The notes under the pieces were generated by a model. The model worked only from the letters and a program-made list of their open reading frames with translations, was not told the DNA's origin and did no database searches. Shown here one piece after another: positions 1 to 7,997 of a stretch of DNA of 64,000 nt (positions within the stretch are counted from its first letter, which is position 1; each line of letters opens with the position of its first letter). Source of the stretch: DTU089 sp964421815 (lineage in GTDB: Bacteria; Bacillota; Clostridia; Oscillospirales; Acutalibacteraceae); assembly GCA_964421815.1 (NCBI GenBank), contig CAYQYT010000006.1, positions 1 to 64,000 of the forward strand. Direction: 5' to 3'. Both the position numbers and the translations under genes were made by a program.

Positions 1-3
1 TTT

Positions 4-26
4 AACACCATAGGGGGTGTTTTTTG
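4..26. terminator. Short terminator-like hairpin
   Basis: AACACC and GGTGTT pair around a short loop and are followed by six T on the plus strand. It could end a plus-strand gene lying left of the window or serve the minus-strand gene at 72. The edge of the window prevents a decision. Confidence 0.4.
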
Positions 27-71
27 TGCTGTCCGTACAATTTGGGGCAGTTCACCGTATGAGAGGTTCTT

Positions 72-830
72 TTATTTAGTAGATTTTTCAATCAGATAAT
101 AGTTAAGTGTAAAATAAATGTCACTTGCCAAATAGTACTGTGACCTTTCCTCCGTCAACTGCGATGCGGTAATAATAAAATCACCCTCTCCATCCTGAAG
201 TTTTATGAAGAGTTCATCGAAATCACCGGTAACAATTTCTAAACCGTACCCCATGGTTCCGCAAATTTCACGTGCGATATCTACATCCAAACCGGCAATT
301 TTGCCGTTTCCATCAATATAAACCCTATTTTCAAAATGAGGGTCACATAGCATTACAAGGGTGCCGTTGTGTTTATCTGTATTTTGGGGAGAAAAGTATC
401 TACCATTAAAATGTGCCGATTTAATAGCCTCCAATGTGCCATCCGCTTCAATTTCCGCCAGTCCTTCGTCAAATAATTCTTTCAAATTTTGATTCTCGGA
501 ATCGAAATACGCACAATAATCTTCATAATATGTGCATATATCTTTTTCCTGAATATTTCTTTTTGCTAATATGAAAGAATTATATTCAAATTCATTCAAA
601 ATACCGAAATCTGCTTTTCCGTTTTCAACTGCTACAACAACATCGGCAGTTGAGTTGTAAGTCACTTTTGTAAATCCACGGGAAACAAACTCCTCTGCCG
701 CAAATTCATTGCATGATGCATATTTAACAGCAAGTATTTTTTCGGTCTGAAAAACTTGTGACGAATTGTTGCAAGACGAAAACCCAAACACAAAACTTAA
801 GCAAATGATACAAGCGACAATACGTTTCAT
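72..830 (-). CDS. Solute-binding lipoprotein (SBP_bac_3-like) with permuted domain order
   Basis: This is a predicted lipid-anchored extracytoplasmic binding protein of 252 residues. The N-terminus has basic residues, a hydrophobic core and a lipobox-like FSSC, so Cys is the probable lipid site. The ATG at 830 is preferred because AGGTG lies six bases upstream; an in-frame GTG at 839 has no such site. Residues about 25-145 look like the second lobe and C-terminal helix of an amino-acid-binding SBP (ADGTLEAIKSAHF). Residues about 155-250 look like the first lobe, which is normally N-terminal (GKIAGLDVDIAREIC, then QLTEERSQYY). The halves are therefore in reversed order. No permease or ATPase gene is visible beside it, so ligand and role are unknown. 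It could also be the abutting remains of two SBP domains. Confidence 0.7.
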   Translation of the reverse strand: MKRIVACIICLSFVFGFSSCNNSSQVFQTEKILAVKYASCNEFAAEEFVSRGFTKVTYNSTADVVVAVENGKADFGILNEFEYNSFILAKRNIQEKDICTYYEDYCAYFDSENQNLKELFDEGLAEIEADGTLEAIKSAHFNGRYFSPQNTDKHNGTLVMLCDPHFENRVYIDGNGKIAGLDVDIAREICGTMGYGLEIVTGDFDELFIKLQDGEGDFIITASQLTEERSQYYLASDIYFTLNYYLIEKSTK

Positions 831-893
831 ATCAAACACCTATATAAAATACCGATTTCTGCATTTCTGCACAAATCGGTTTACTCTTACAGT

Positions 894-1382
894 TTATTTC
901 TGATCAACATCGATTTTAACAATTTTGAAATTGATAATGCCGCGAGGCGCTTCAACAACTACCTTATCGCCCACTTTATGACCCATAAGAGCTTTTCCCA
1001 CAGGAGATTCATCGGAAATCTTACCCTCTGCAGGATTTGCCTGGGCAAAACCTGTGATTGTATATGTCTTTTCAGCTGAACCTCTTGCAGTTTCTTTAAT
1101 GGTTACAATAGAACCTAAATGAACTATCTCTGTATTTGAGTTTTCTTCTTCATCAATTATTGTAGCCCTTGAAAGCATTGTTTCAATGTCGTTTATTTCA
1201 GCTTCAAGCTTTGCCTGTTCGGACTTAGCTTCATCATACTCACTGTTTTCGGAAAGGTCCCCGAAAGAACGAGCAACCTTGAGTTTTTCTGCTATTTCGG
1301 AACGGCCTTCGGATTTGAGCACTTTAAGCTTTTCTGAAAGCTCCCGGTAACCCTCTTTAGTTAAAACAATATCCTGTGCCAT
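894..1382 (-). CDS. greA: Transcription elongation factor GreA
   Basis: GreA rescues backtracked RNA polymerase by stimulating transcript cleavage through the secondary channel. The 162-residue protein matches the family length of about 158. It has the N-terminal coiled-coil finger with the acidic tip motif GDLSENSEYD at residues 41-50 (Asp42 and Glu45 at the tip). A C-terminal FKBP-like globular domain follows, ending in PRGIINFKIVKID. It has its own consensus promoter upstream, so it is probably transcribed separately from the neighbours. Confidence 0.97.
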   Translation of the reverse strand: MAQDIVLTKEGYRELSEKLKVLKSEGRSEIAEKLKVARSFGDLSENSEYDEAKSEQAKLEAEINDIETMLSRATIIDEEENSNTEIVHLGSIVTIKETARGSAEKTYTITGFAQANPAEGKISDESPVGKALMGHKVGDKVVVEAPRGIINFKIVKIDVDQK

Positions 1383-1442
1383 TGTGAATTACATCCTCTC
1401 AAAAAATATTTGTGCAATTAAATGCACAAAAGTAATATGAAT

Positions 1443-1471
1443 ATTATATAGAAACAAAACCCAAATGTCAA
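1443..1471 (-). promoter_or_regulatory. Sigma-A promoter of greA
   Basis: On the minus strand TTGACA (1471-1466), a 17-bp spacer and TATAAT (1448-1443) form a perfect consensus promoter. It gives a leader of about 55 nt before the greA start. Confidence 0.85.
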
Positions 1472-1512
1472 GTTTTAAGGTAAAATGAGTTACCTAAACT
1501 ATATCGAAAATT

Positions 1513-2214
1513 TCATTTACCGGAAAATGCCGCACAAACAACATCATGTTCTATATCAAAATCCGCAAGTTTTTGATATTCGGTATTACTTTCAAAATAG
1601 GTCATATCCGGATACAACAGTAAAGGTTTTCCTTTAACTTTAATTATCAATCTTCCTTTTTCGTCAACTTCCTCCAAATTAAGAAAAACATCGTAAAAGT
1701 CCAAAAAGCAATCATCTGCAACCTTAACAACTGCTCCGTATTCATTATAACAGTTGTTAACAAAACTATCGGTCAGCGGACTTTTTGGGGTTAATAAGCA
1801 AAGAGATTTTGCAGATTTTACTATTTGATAAAATTCTTTAACAGGCTCGAAAGTTTCGATTTTAATGCAAACTTTTTTCCATTCTTTATTAACGGTTTTC
1901 ATTTGGTTGACTAACGAAGATAAAACCGCTCTCATATAATACCTTTTGGGATCAAACAGCAAATCCCGGGGCAATTCAACCTGATTTTTTCCCTTAGACA
2001 GCAGAACTCTCCCCCTATATATTTTCAAAAGAGTTCGCACTTCCTCACACTTGAGACCATCTTCGGATATGTTCAATATAATAACATTCTTTCCGTTTAT
2101 GTTTACGGAACTTCTTCTAAAATCGCACGGACTTCCCCGAACCGCTTTTCTGTGAAAAAAACTGCCGTGTTTTCTCTCTTTTTTCGCTCCTTCGGTTATG
2201 CTTAAAATCAACAT
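1513..2214 (-). CDS. Conserved hypothetical protein, no recognised domain
   Basis: A soluble protein of about 233 residues with no signal peptide or membrane segment. I do not recognise its family. It is rich in Lys, Leu and Val, with motifs such as NISEDGL, LCLLTPKSPLTD and KGKPLLLYPDMTYF. The ATG at 2214 is preferred over an in-frame ATG at 2232 because AAGGGGTG lies five to six bases before 2214, whereas the outer ATG sits inside a terminator stem. It follows the ftsE-ftsX-pcsB operon on the same strand, separated by that hairpin, so read-through is possible. Function unknown. Confidence 0.6.
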   Translation of the reverse strand: MLILSITEGAKKERKHGSFFHRKAVRGSPCDFRRSSVNINGKNVIILNISEDGLKCEEVRTLLKIYRGRVLLSKGKNQVELPRDLLFDPKRYYMRAVLSSLVNQMKTVNKEWKKVCIKIETFEPVKEFYQIVKSAKSLCLLTPKSPLTDSFVNNCYNEYGAVVKVADDCFLDFYDVFLNLEEVDEKGRLIIKVKGKPLLLYPDMTYFESNTEYQKLADFDIEHDVVCAAFSGK

Positions 2215-2219
2215 AAAAA

Positions 2220-2249
2220 CACCCCTTTTCATTTTATGAAAAAGGGGTG
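2220..2249 (-). terminator. Terminator after pcsB that doubles as ribosome site
   Basis: CACCCCTTTTC and GAAAAAGGGGTG pair across a short loop; on the minus strand the descending arm is followed by TTTTTAT. The GGGGTG arm is also the best Shine-Dalgarno sequence for the gene starting at 2214. Confidence 0.65.
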
Positions 2250-2263
2250 CATATTATTAAAAA

Positions 2264-3601
2264 TTAACCACGAATTTGAAGTCCGGCGGGTTTTGAAAGA
2301 TAGTTCATAGGGTTAACCCAACCGCCGTTAATCATCAAACCGAAATGTAAATGGGCGCCGAAAGAATAGCCTGTATTACCGGCATTTCCGATAACTGTAC
2401 CCTGTGTTACATAATCCCCTACATTTACACTAACCGCTGAAAGATGCGCATAATAACTTTTCACACCTTCGCCGTGATTAATAACAACATAGAGTCCGTA
2501 GCCACCGCCCCAGCCGCTCTTATTTGCAACTTCAACCGTACCCTCTTTTACAGCAACAATTTGCGCACCGTATGTGCCTGCCCAACGGCAAATATCAATA
2601 CCATTATGCTGTTTTGTAACACCGTTGAGAGTTCTCATTTTGAAAGAGGATGAAACGTAGGTGTCACTATATGGTAAGGGCCAAATCATATCTCCCTTAA
2701 CCTGTCCGGATCCATAGGAAGTATTTTGCTCGGAAAGTTTTTGTTCATATTCAAGGATTGTAGCCTCGCCTTTTTGCATAGCGGCTTCATACTCTTTGCT
2801 CTTTGAGTTAAGTCCGTTGACAATACTCATAACTTTGTCAAGGTCGGCTTGAATTTCGGCTTCCTTGTCCTCTATAATCTTACGGGCGTCAACCTGTTCT
2901 TGTTTCTTTGCCTCATGCTCAGCTTTTGCCTTGTCAAGCTCATCAATTTTGGAGGAAAGGCGAGTTTTCATATCCTCAATTTCCAAAATCTTTGACTTGA
3001 GGCTTTCAATGTTCTCTTCAAGTTCCTTTATGAGAGCGTCATCGTGTTCTGCAATTCTGTCTAAAAGTTCCGTTCTTTCAAGGTACTCTTGGAATTGAAA
3101 GTCATTTGATGAAAGAAGAAATTCCAAAGAACTGTTAGCACCCGTCATATACGTGGCACGGATTCTCTCACCCAAAAGAGTATATGTGTCGGCAATTTCT
3201 TGCTGAATTTCAAGAACCTGCTCATCAAGAGATTTTATCTGCTTATTAAGATCCTCGATTTCATTTTCAATACCTGTAATCTGATTATCTATAACTTGTA
3301 TATCTGCATCAATAAGTGCAATCTCGTCATTATACAAATCAATTTGCTCTTGAAGCACATCAATTTTATCTTGTAAACCGTTGATTTCATCATCGTAAGT
3401 AGCGGCTTCGGCTTCAAGCTCTGCAATTTTCTTTTCGTTTTCTTTGATTTGTTCCTTTATGGCATCAATTTTATCTTCATATACCTGCTTTTCCGAATCC
3501 GTAAGAGCATAAGCGGAAAATGACATAATACCGAAAATAAGAACAAAAGAAAGAACGAAACTTAAAAATCTTTTTGATTTATCAGTCGTTTTCAACAACA
3601 T
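2264..3601 (-). CDS. PcsB-type murein hydrolase: coiled coil plus M23 peptidase
   Basis: A secreted peptidoglycan hydrolase of 445 residues, with a signal peptide (about 1-33, hydrophobic core ending FSAYA). A long coiled coil of heptad-like E/K/I/L repeats runs from about 40 to 290. A C-terminal LytM/M23 domain follows. The zinc motifs are present: HNGID at 332-336 and HLHFG at 417-421, with YAHL between them. The start overlaps the end of ftsX by 20 nt, so translation is coupled. The order ftsE-ftsX-hydrolase is the arrangement in which the FtsEX ABC complex allosterically activates a coiled-coil hydrolase (PcsB in streptococci, EnvC in proteobacteria). A role in septal wall splitting is inferred. 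Confidence 0.9.
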   Translation of the reverse strand: MLLKTTDKSKRFLSFVLSFVLIFGIMSFSAYALTDSEKQVYEDKIDAIKEQIKENEKKIAELEAEAATYDDEINGLQDKIDVLQEQIDLYNDEIALIDADIQVIDNQITGIENEIEDLNKQIKSLDEQVLEIQQEIADTYTLLGERIRATYMTGANSSLEFLLSSNDFQFQEYLERTELLDRIAEHDDALIKELEENIESLKSKILEIEDMKTRLSSKIDELDKAKAEHEAKKQEQVDARKIIEDKEAEIQADLDKVMSIVNGLNSKSKEYEAAMQKGEATILEYEQKLSEQNTSYGSGQVKGDMIWPLPYSDTYVSSSFKMRTLNGVTKQHNGIDICRWAGTYGAQIVAVKEGTVEVANKSGWGGGYGLYVVINHGEGVKSYYAHLSAVSVNVGDYVTQGTVIGNAGNTGYSFGAHLHFGLMINGGWVNPMNYLSKPAGLQIRG

Positions 3602-4496
3602 TACTGTGCTCCTTTAAGTATTTATTAAGAGAAATTATACTACCGAATGCACCGATAACAACACCGATGAATACAAATATTGCAAAAATTATCCAAACAT
3701 AATCAAGGAAGTTTACAACTTCGCCACCAAGCATATCAAGTATGTTACCGAGCCAAATTGAAGCAACGGAATAAACACCGTACTGAATTCCCAAAGCTAA
3801 AATAGCGGAGAAAATTCCCAAAAGAATACCCTCAACCATAAACGGCCATCTTATGAATGCATTTGTTGCACCAACAGCCTTCATGATACTAATCTCAAGT
3901 CGGCGGTTATAGATAGTAATTCGGATTGTATTTGAAACAATGAACAGCGAAACAAAGAAAAGTATTGCTACAATACCTATACTAATATAAGTAACTGCAT
4001 TCCTTATGCTTGCAAGTTTACTTGCCAAATCACTGTTTTCACGGACTTGAAGTACATTTTCGTAGCCTTTAATCTCATTGACTGTTGCGTCGAACTGCTC
4101 AAGGTCCTTAACCGTAACTTTATATGCATCCGGCAATATTTCGGGTGAAAGACCTTCCAAAAGTTCAGCTTTGTCGCCATATGTTTCAATCTGCCGTTTG
4201 AATGCCTCTTCGCGAGGGACAAATTCAACATCCGAAACATTGGTGTGGGCTTTAAGCTGAACCCCCAATGACTGCGTCATATAATCATCCGCATCATCAT
4301 TAACATAAACCATCACAACATTCTGACCTTCAATAAGGTCAAGTACTGAGTTAATGTTAAGGAAAATAAGGGAACCGCTTCCCACAATAATAAGGCAAGA
4401 AATAAGAACAACAATAGTTGCCAAAGAAAGTAATCTGTTTACCCAGATATTTCTAAATCCCTCGCGGGTCAAATAGCCTAAACTTGCACCTTTCAT
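3582..4496 (-). CDS. ftsX: Cell division protein FtsX
   Basis: The permease-like half of the FtsEX complex, 304 residues. It has an N-terminal transmembrane helix (about 22-48) and an extracellular loop of roughly 120 residues (QNVVMVYVNDDADD onward). Three further helices follow (about 170-300), including the conserved SIMKAVGATNAFIRWPFMVEG region. It has no ATPase of its own and couples cytoplasmic FtsE to the outside hydrolase encoded next. The ATG overlaps the FtsE stop by four bases (ATGA), a translational coupling junction. Confidence 0.95.
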   Translation of the reverse strand: MKGASLGYLTREGFRNIWVNRLLSLATIVVLISCLIIVGSGSLIFLNINSVLDLIEGQNVVMVYVNDDADDYMTQSLGVQLKAHTNVSDVEFVPREEAFKRQIETYGDKAELLEGLSPEILPDAYKVTVKDLEQFDATVNEIKGYENVLQVRENSDLASKLASIRNAVTYISIGIVAILFFVSLFIVSNTIRITIYNRRLEISIMKAVGATNAFIRWPFMVEGILLGIFSAILALGIQYGVYSVASIWLGNILDMLGGEVVNFLDYVWIIFAIFVFIGVVIGAFGSIISLNKYLKEHSNVVEND

Positions 4497-5353
4497 TGAG
4501 CATCCCCCTCCTCTTCCTCAGAAACAGGCTCGGAAGTTTCCACCGTGTCTTTAGAAGTGTCAATACCGTAAGTCTGCACAAGGTAATCAAAGTCGGTAGT
4601 ATCTTCGTTAAGGAAATACGAACCGATTTCATCTTCCGGAGATTCAAAGGTATATGGCTCAACATCAATATGTGAAGCATCCGGATAATCTGATTCAATA
4701 ACACCGTTTTTAATGGTGATAACACGGTGATTGAATGTTTTTACAAGATGCAAATCATGGGTTACCATAATAACGGTTGTACCATCCGAGTTAATATGGT
4801 TAAGTAAATCTACAATTTCATAACTCATTTTAGGGTCAATATTACCCGTTGGCTCGTCCGCAATAATCATATTTGCATTATTAGCCAACGCTCTTGCAAG
4901 AGCAACTCTCTGTTGCTCACCACCGGAAAGTTGATTTGGCTTAGAACGTGCCTTGGAGTTAAGACCCACAAGTCCGAGAAGGTACGGCACTCGCTTTCTG
5001 ATTGCACCCTCTCTTGCACCGATAACTCTCATTGCGTATGCAACATTATCGTAAACATTCATTGTTTGTATAAGACGGAAGTCCTGAAAAACAATACCAA
5101 GGGATCTTCTGAAATAGGGAATATCCTTCTTTTTCATACTGTTAAGGTCGTAGCCGTTTATATTTATAGAGCCTGAAGACGGAACCTCTTCACGCATCAT
5201 AAGTTTTAACAAAGTGCTTTTTCCCGCACCGGAAGAACCGACAATAAAGACGAACTCGCCGTTTTCAATTTTAACATCAAAATTGCTAAGGGCTTTTGTC
5301 TTGGTGTCTTCATACACTTTGGAGACGCCTTTAAATTCTATCAATTTCAACAC
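4493..5353 (-). CDS. ftsE: Cell division ATP-binding protein FtsE with acidic C-terminal tail
   Basis: The ABC ATPase partner of FtsX. Visible motifs are Walker A GSSGAGKST (about 39-47), the signature LSGGEQQR, Walker B MIIADEPTGNID and the switch His in VTHDLH. The start is uncertain: GTG 5353, TTG 5350 and TTG 5344 are in frame. TTG 5344 would give MIEFKGVSK, typical for the family, with GGGTG six bases upstream. A TTG at 5383 overlaps the -10 box and is excluded. The protein is longer than the usual ~228 residues because of a tail of about 65 residues rich in Asp and Glu (ending SEEEEGDAQ), whose role is unknown. Confidence 0.93.
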   Translation of the reverse strand: MLKLIEFKGVSKVYEDTKTKALSNFDVKIENGEFVFIVGSSGAGKSTLLKLMMREEVPSSGSININGYDLNSMKKKDIPYFRRSLGIVFQDFRLIQTMNVYDNVAYAMRVIGAREGAIRKRVPYLLGLVGLNSKARSKPNQLSGGEQQRVALARALANNANMIIADEPTGNIDPKMSYEIVDLLNHINSDGTTVIMVTHDLHLVKTFNHRVITIKNGVIESDYPDASHIDVEPYTFESPEDEIGSYFLNEDTTDFDYLVQTYGIDTSKDTVETSEPVSEEEEGDAQ

Positions 5354-5382
5354 CCAATCCAAAAAAAATTTGTCACAAATCA

Positions 5383-5411
5383 ATTATAGCACATTCTATT
5401 ACAAAATGTAA
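5383..5411 (-). promoter_or_regulatory. Promoter of ftsE-ftsX-pcsB
   Basis: On the minus strand TTACAT (5411-5406), 17 bp and TATAAT (5388-5383), with a TG one base before the -10. The -35 is weak but the extended -10 is strong. It places the transcript start close to the ftsE start codons. Confidence 0.7.
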
Positions 5412-5448
5412 CCCTTTTGCAATAAAAATGTGCTAAATTCATCATTTC

Positions 5449-6534
5449 TTAATATTTAACGGGATTTGCATCCAAATATTTCTTAACCATCAAAGCAACC
5501 TTGAAAACAATTGCATCATCAAACTCTCTAAGGTCAAGACCCGTAAGTTTTTTAATTTTTTCGAGCCTGTAAACAAGAGTGTTACGGTGAACAAAAAGTT
5601 TTCTCGAAGTTTCGGAAACGTTAAGATTGTTCTCAAAGAATTTCTGTATGGTGAAAAGTGTTTCCTGGTCAAGAGTTTCGATTGAGCCCACCTTAAAAAT
5701 TTCTTTAAGGAACATTTCGCATAAGGTTGTGGGAAGTTGATAAATAAGACGAGCAATACCCAAATGGTCGTAACTTACAATGTTGCGATCGGTATCAAAC
5801 ACCTTACCAACCTCAAGAGCAACCTGAGCCTCTTTAAAGGAACGTGCCAAATCTTTAACTCCCACAACAGGAGTGCCGATTCCCACAAGTGCGTGTGTGA
5901 AGAACTCCGAAGAAAGTGCGTCGGAAATTGAGCGAGCAAGTTTTTCAAGGTCTTTTCCGTCAACATCACTTTTAACTTCCTTAACAAGGGCTATATCGCT
6001 TTCGCTTATATTTATTACAAAATCCTTTGTTTTATCCGGGAAAAGATTTTGTATAACGTCATATACGGAAACATCACTTTTATCAAGAAGTCTTATAAGA
6101 AGAACGACCCTCGACGCTTCATTGTTAAAATGAAGTTCCCTTGCTTTGAGATAAATATCTCCGGGAAGGATGTTGTCAAGAATTATGTTCTTAATAAAAT
6201 TATTCCTGTCATATTTCTCGTCATAAAACTGTTTGATGCTTGAAAGAGCAACGGAAAGAACACCTATGTAATTGTGTGCGACTAAATCCTCACCCTCAAC
6301 AAAAACCGCATACTCCTGTCGCATATGAGTACCGAACACCTGGTAAAGAGAACCGTCACAGGCAACGGGTGTTGCCGATGAAAAAACTGCAGAAATATTA
6401 ACGTTGCGAAGTTCGCCTATTCTGCCAAGGTCGCTGCAAGAAATAACTGCACCGGTTTCATCAACTATGCCGATTGTTCTGTCAACAACATCACGCATTT
6501 GGTGAATAACACCTTGAAATAATCTATTGGACAT
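5449..6534 (-). CDS. PucR/CdaR-family transcriptional regulator
   Basis: A cytoplasmic DNA-binding regulator of 361 residues. The N-terminal part (about 1-130) resembles the sugar-diacid-recognition domain of CdaR (GVIHQMRDVVDRTIGIVDETG). The middle is GGDEF-derived. The C-terminus (about 295-350) is a PucR-type helix-turn-helix with FFENNLNVSETSRKLFVHRN and NTLVYRLEKIKKLTG. The ATG at 6534 is chosen because GGAGG lies just upstream; an in-frame TTG at 6549 overlaps that site. No sugar-acid genes lie nearby, so its inducer and targets cannot be inferred. It stands alone with its own promoter. Confidence 0.85.
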   Translation of the reverse strand: MSNRLFQGVIHQMRDVVDRTIGIVDETGAVISCSDLGRIGELRNVNISAVFSSATPVACDGSLYQVFGTHMRQEYAVFVEGEDLVAHNYIGVLSVALSSIKQFYDEKYDRNNFIKNIILDNILPGDIYLKARELHFNNEASRVVLLIRLLDKSDVSVYDVIQNLFPDKTKDFVINISESDIALVKEVKSDVDGKDLEKLARSISDALSSEFFTHALVGIGTPVVGVKDLARSFKEAQVALEVGKVFDTDRNIVSYDHLGIARLIYQLPTTLCEMFLKEIFKVGSIETLDQETLFTIQKFFENNLNVSETSRKLFVHRNTLVYRLEKIKKLTGLDLREFDDAIVFKVALMVKKYLDANPVKY

Positions 6535-6584
6535 TAGTATGACCTCCAATAATTTTTAACAAAATAACATTTTTACAATTATAC

Positions 6585-6613
6585 ATAATACACAACTTTG
6601 CACAATTTTGCAA
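6585..6613 (-). promoter_or_regulatory. Promoter of the PucR/CdaR-type gene
   Basis: On the minus strand TTGCAA (6613-6608), 17 bp and TATTAT (6590-6585). A second TATAAT just downstream with a 16-bp-spaced TTGTGC is an alternative. Confidence 0.55.
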
Positions 6614-6716
6614 GTGGTTTTTTTGTATTTTTTAATTTTTTTTATGCAAATTGTTAGTTTTTTGGCGAAAAACTTGTCTTAAATGCAGAATAATAATGGA
6701 TATAAATCTGTTGAGA

Positions 6717-7445
6717 TTACTTAGAAAAATCGCCTTCAATCAGTCTTAATTCGGATTCGGTAATCAACCTTGCCTCACCCTCTGCCAAGCGAGAATCCAA
6801 GGGCAGTCCCCCGATGGCCACGCGTTTGAGTTCGACAACACTTGTGCCCAATGTGGCAAACATCCTTTTAATTTGGTGGTACTTTCCCTCTTTAATGATA
6901 ACCTTAAACACTTGTCCGTCGCTATCGCCCAAAAACTCCAGTTCGGCGGAAAGCAGAACGGTTCCGTCGCCTAACACAACACCCTCGGAAAATTCTTTTT
7001 TGGCTTTATCAAAATCAATTTTTTCGGAAATACGTGCAATATAGGTCTTTTCCACATGCCTTCCGGGAGAAAGAATTCTATGTGCAAAATCTCCGTCATC
7101 TGTAATAAGTGAAAAACCTGTTGTATCTTTATCAAGTCTGCCGGCAGGAAAAAGATTTTTTCTTTTCAACTCAGTAGGTAAAATATCAATAACGGTCTTA
7201 TCCTGCTTGTCCTCCGATGCACTAACAACCCCTTTGGGTTTATTTAACATTATATAAGTATATTTCGTTTGGGAAATGCTTTTGCCCCTGATTTTAATAT
7301 CATCGTCATAGGAAACTTTTAAAGAACTGTCTTTTACAACAATCCCGTTAACGGACACATCCCCACGCCTAATCATATTTTTTATATCATTTCGCGACAT
7401 CATCCCTTGTGATGCTACCAATTTATCAAGTCTTTCTTTTTTCAC
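6717..7445 (-). CDS. RsuA-family 16S rRNA/23S rRNA pseudouridine synthase
   Basis: Isomerises a uridine in rRNA to pseudouridine. The 242-residue protein has an N-terminal S4 RNA-binding domain (about 3-50, RLDKLVASQGMMSRNDIKNM). The catalytic domain carries the GRLDKDTTG motif at 102-110, in which Asp105 is the nucleophile. KPKGVVSA and GKYHQIKRMFATLG are further RsuA/RluB/RluE-family blocks. The single S4 domain and length favour an RsuA type, but the exact target base cannot be told. The DUF4830 gene ends four bases upstream, so the two are probably co-transcribed. Confidence 0.92.
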   Translation of the reverse strand: MKKERLDKLVASQGMMSRNDIKNMIRRGDVSVNGIVVKDSSLKVSYDDDIKIRGKSISQTKYTYIMLNKPKGVVSASEDKQDKTVIDILPTELKRKNLFPAGRLDKDTTGFSLITDDGDFAHRILSPGRHVEKTYIARISEKIDFDKAKKEFSEGVVLGDGTVLLSAELEFLGDSDGQVFKVIIKEGKYHQIKRMFATLGTSVVELKRVAIGGLPLDSRLAEGEARLITESELRLIEGDFSK

Positions 7446-7448
7446 TTA

Positions 7449-7934
7449 TTACTCCTTATAAAATCCATGCATAAAGCCGTCAAGTTTAAGGGAACAAACA
7501 TCGCCCCCAATAATCACTCCGTCACTGACGAGCATATTGAGTCTTATATAATCATCACCCGATTCTGTATCGGGATAATTTCTTACAATGTATGTCCATC
7601 GTTTCACTCTTTGACCTGCATATTTTTTTAAATCAAAGCCCTGTTTTATTTGAATTTGATTATAGTTTTCATAAACATCATCAAAGGATTCGGGTATTAC
7701 AATATCGCAAACCTCCGCCGGTTCTTTATCGACCTCCCAACCATATCGGGAAATGAACTCAAGACGTTCCTCATTGTTTGAGGCGGAAAGCGGAATCCCC
7801 GTGCTTGTCTGCGCGCTTTGTATGTTTCCGAGACATTTAATACCTAAAATGAAAGCAAGACTTAAAATTATTACCGCAACGGCGGTTAAAACCGATTTTT
7901 TAATTTTGTTTTTTGAGATTGAAACCACAAACAT
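7449..7934 (-). CDS. DUF4830-type membrane-anchored protein
   Basis: A 161-residue protein with one N-terminal membrane helix (about 12-35) and an extracytoplasmic domain. That domain has a pattern I associate with DUF4830: an FISRYGWEVDKEPAE block, IPESFDDVYENYNQIQ, GFDLKKYAG, and the C-terminal GGDVCSLKLDGFMHGF. Function is unknown for the family. The ATG at 7934 is preferred with GGAGTT upstream; an in-frame GTG at 7940 is nearer to that site. A hairpin in the 5' leader can pair AACTCC with this GGAGTT (see findings). Confidence 0.75.
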   Translation of the reverse strand: MFVVSISKNKIKKSVLTAVAVIILSLAFILGIKCLGNIQSAQTSTGIPLSASNNEERLEFISRYGWEVDKEPAEVCDIVIPESFDDVYENYNQIQIKQGFDLKKYAGQRVKRWTYIVRNYPDTESGDDYIRLNMLVSDGVIIGGDVCSLKLDGFMHGFYKE

Positions 7935-7997
7935 AAACACAACTCCTTTATCTACACAAATATATGCACGATAAGGGAGTTTAATGTGATTATTTAA

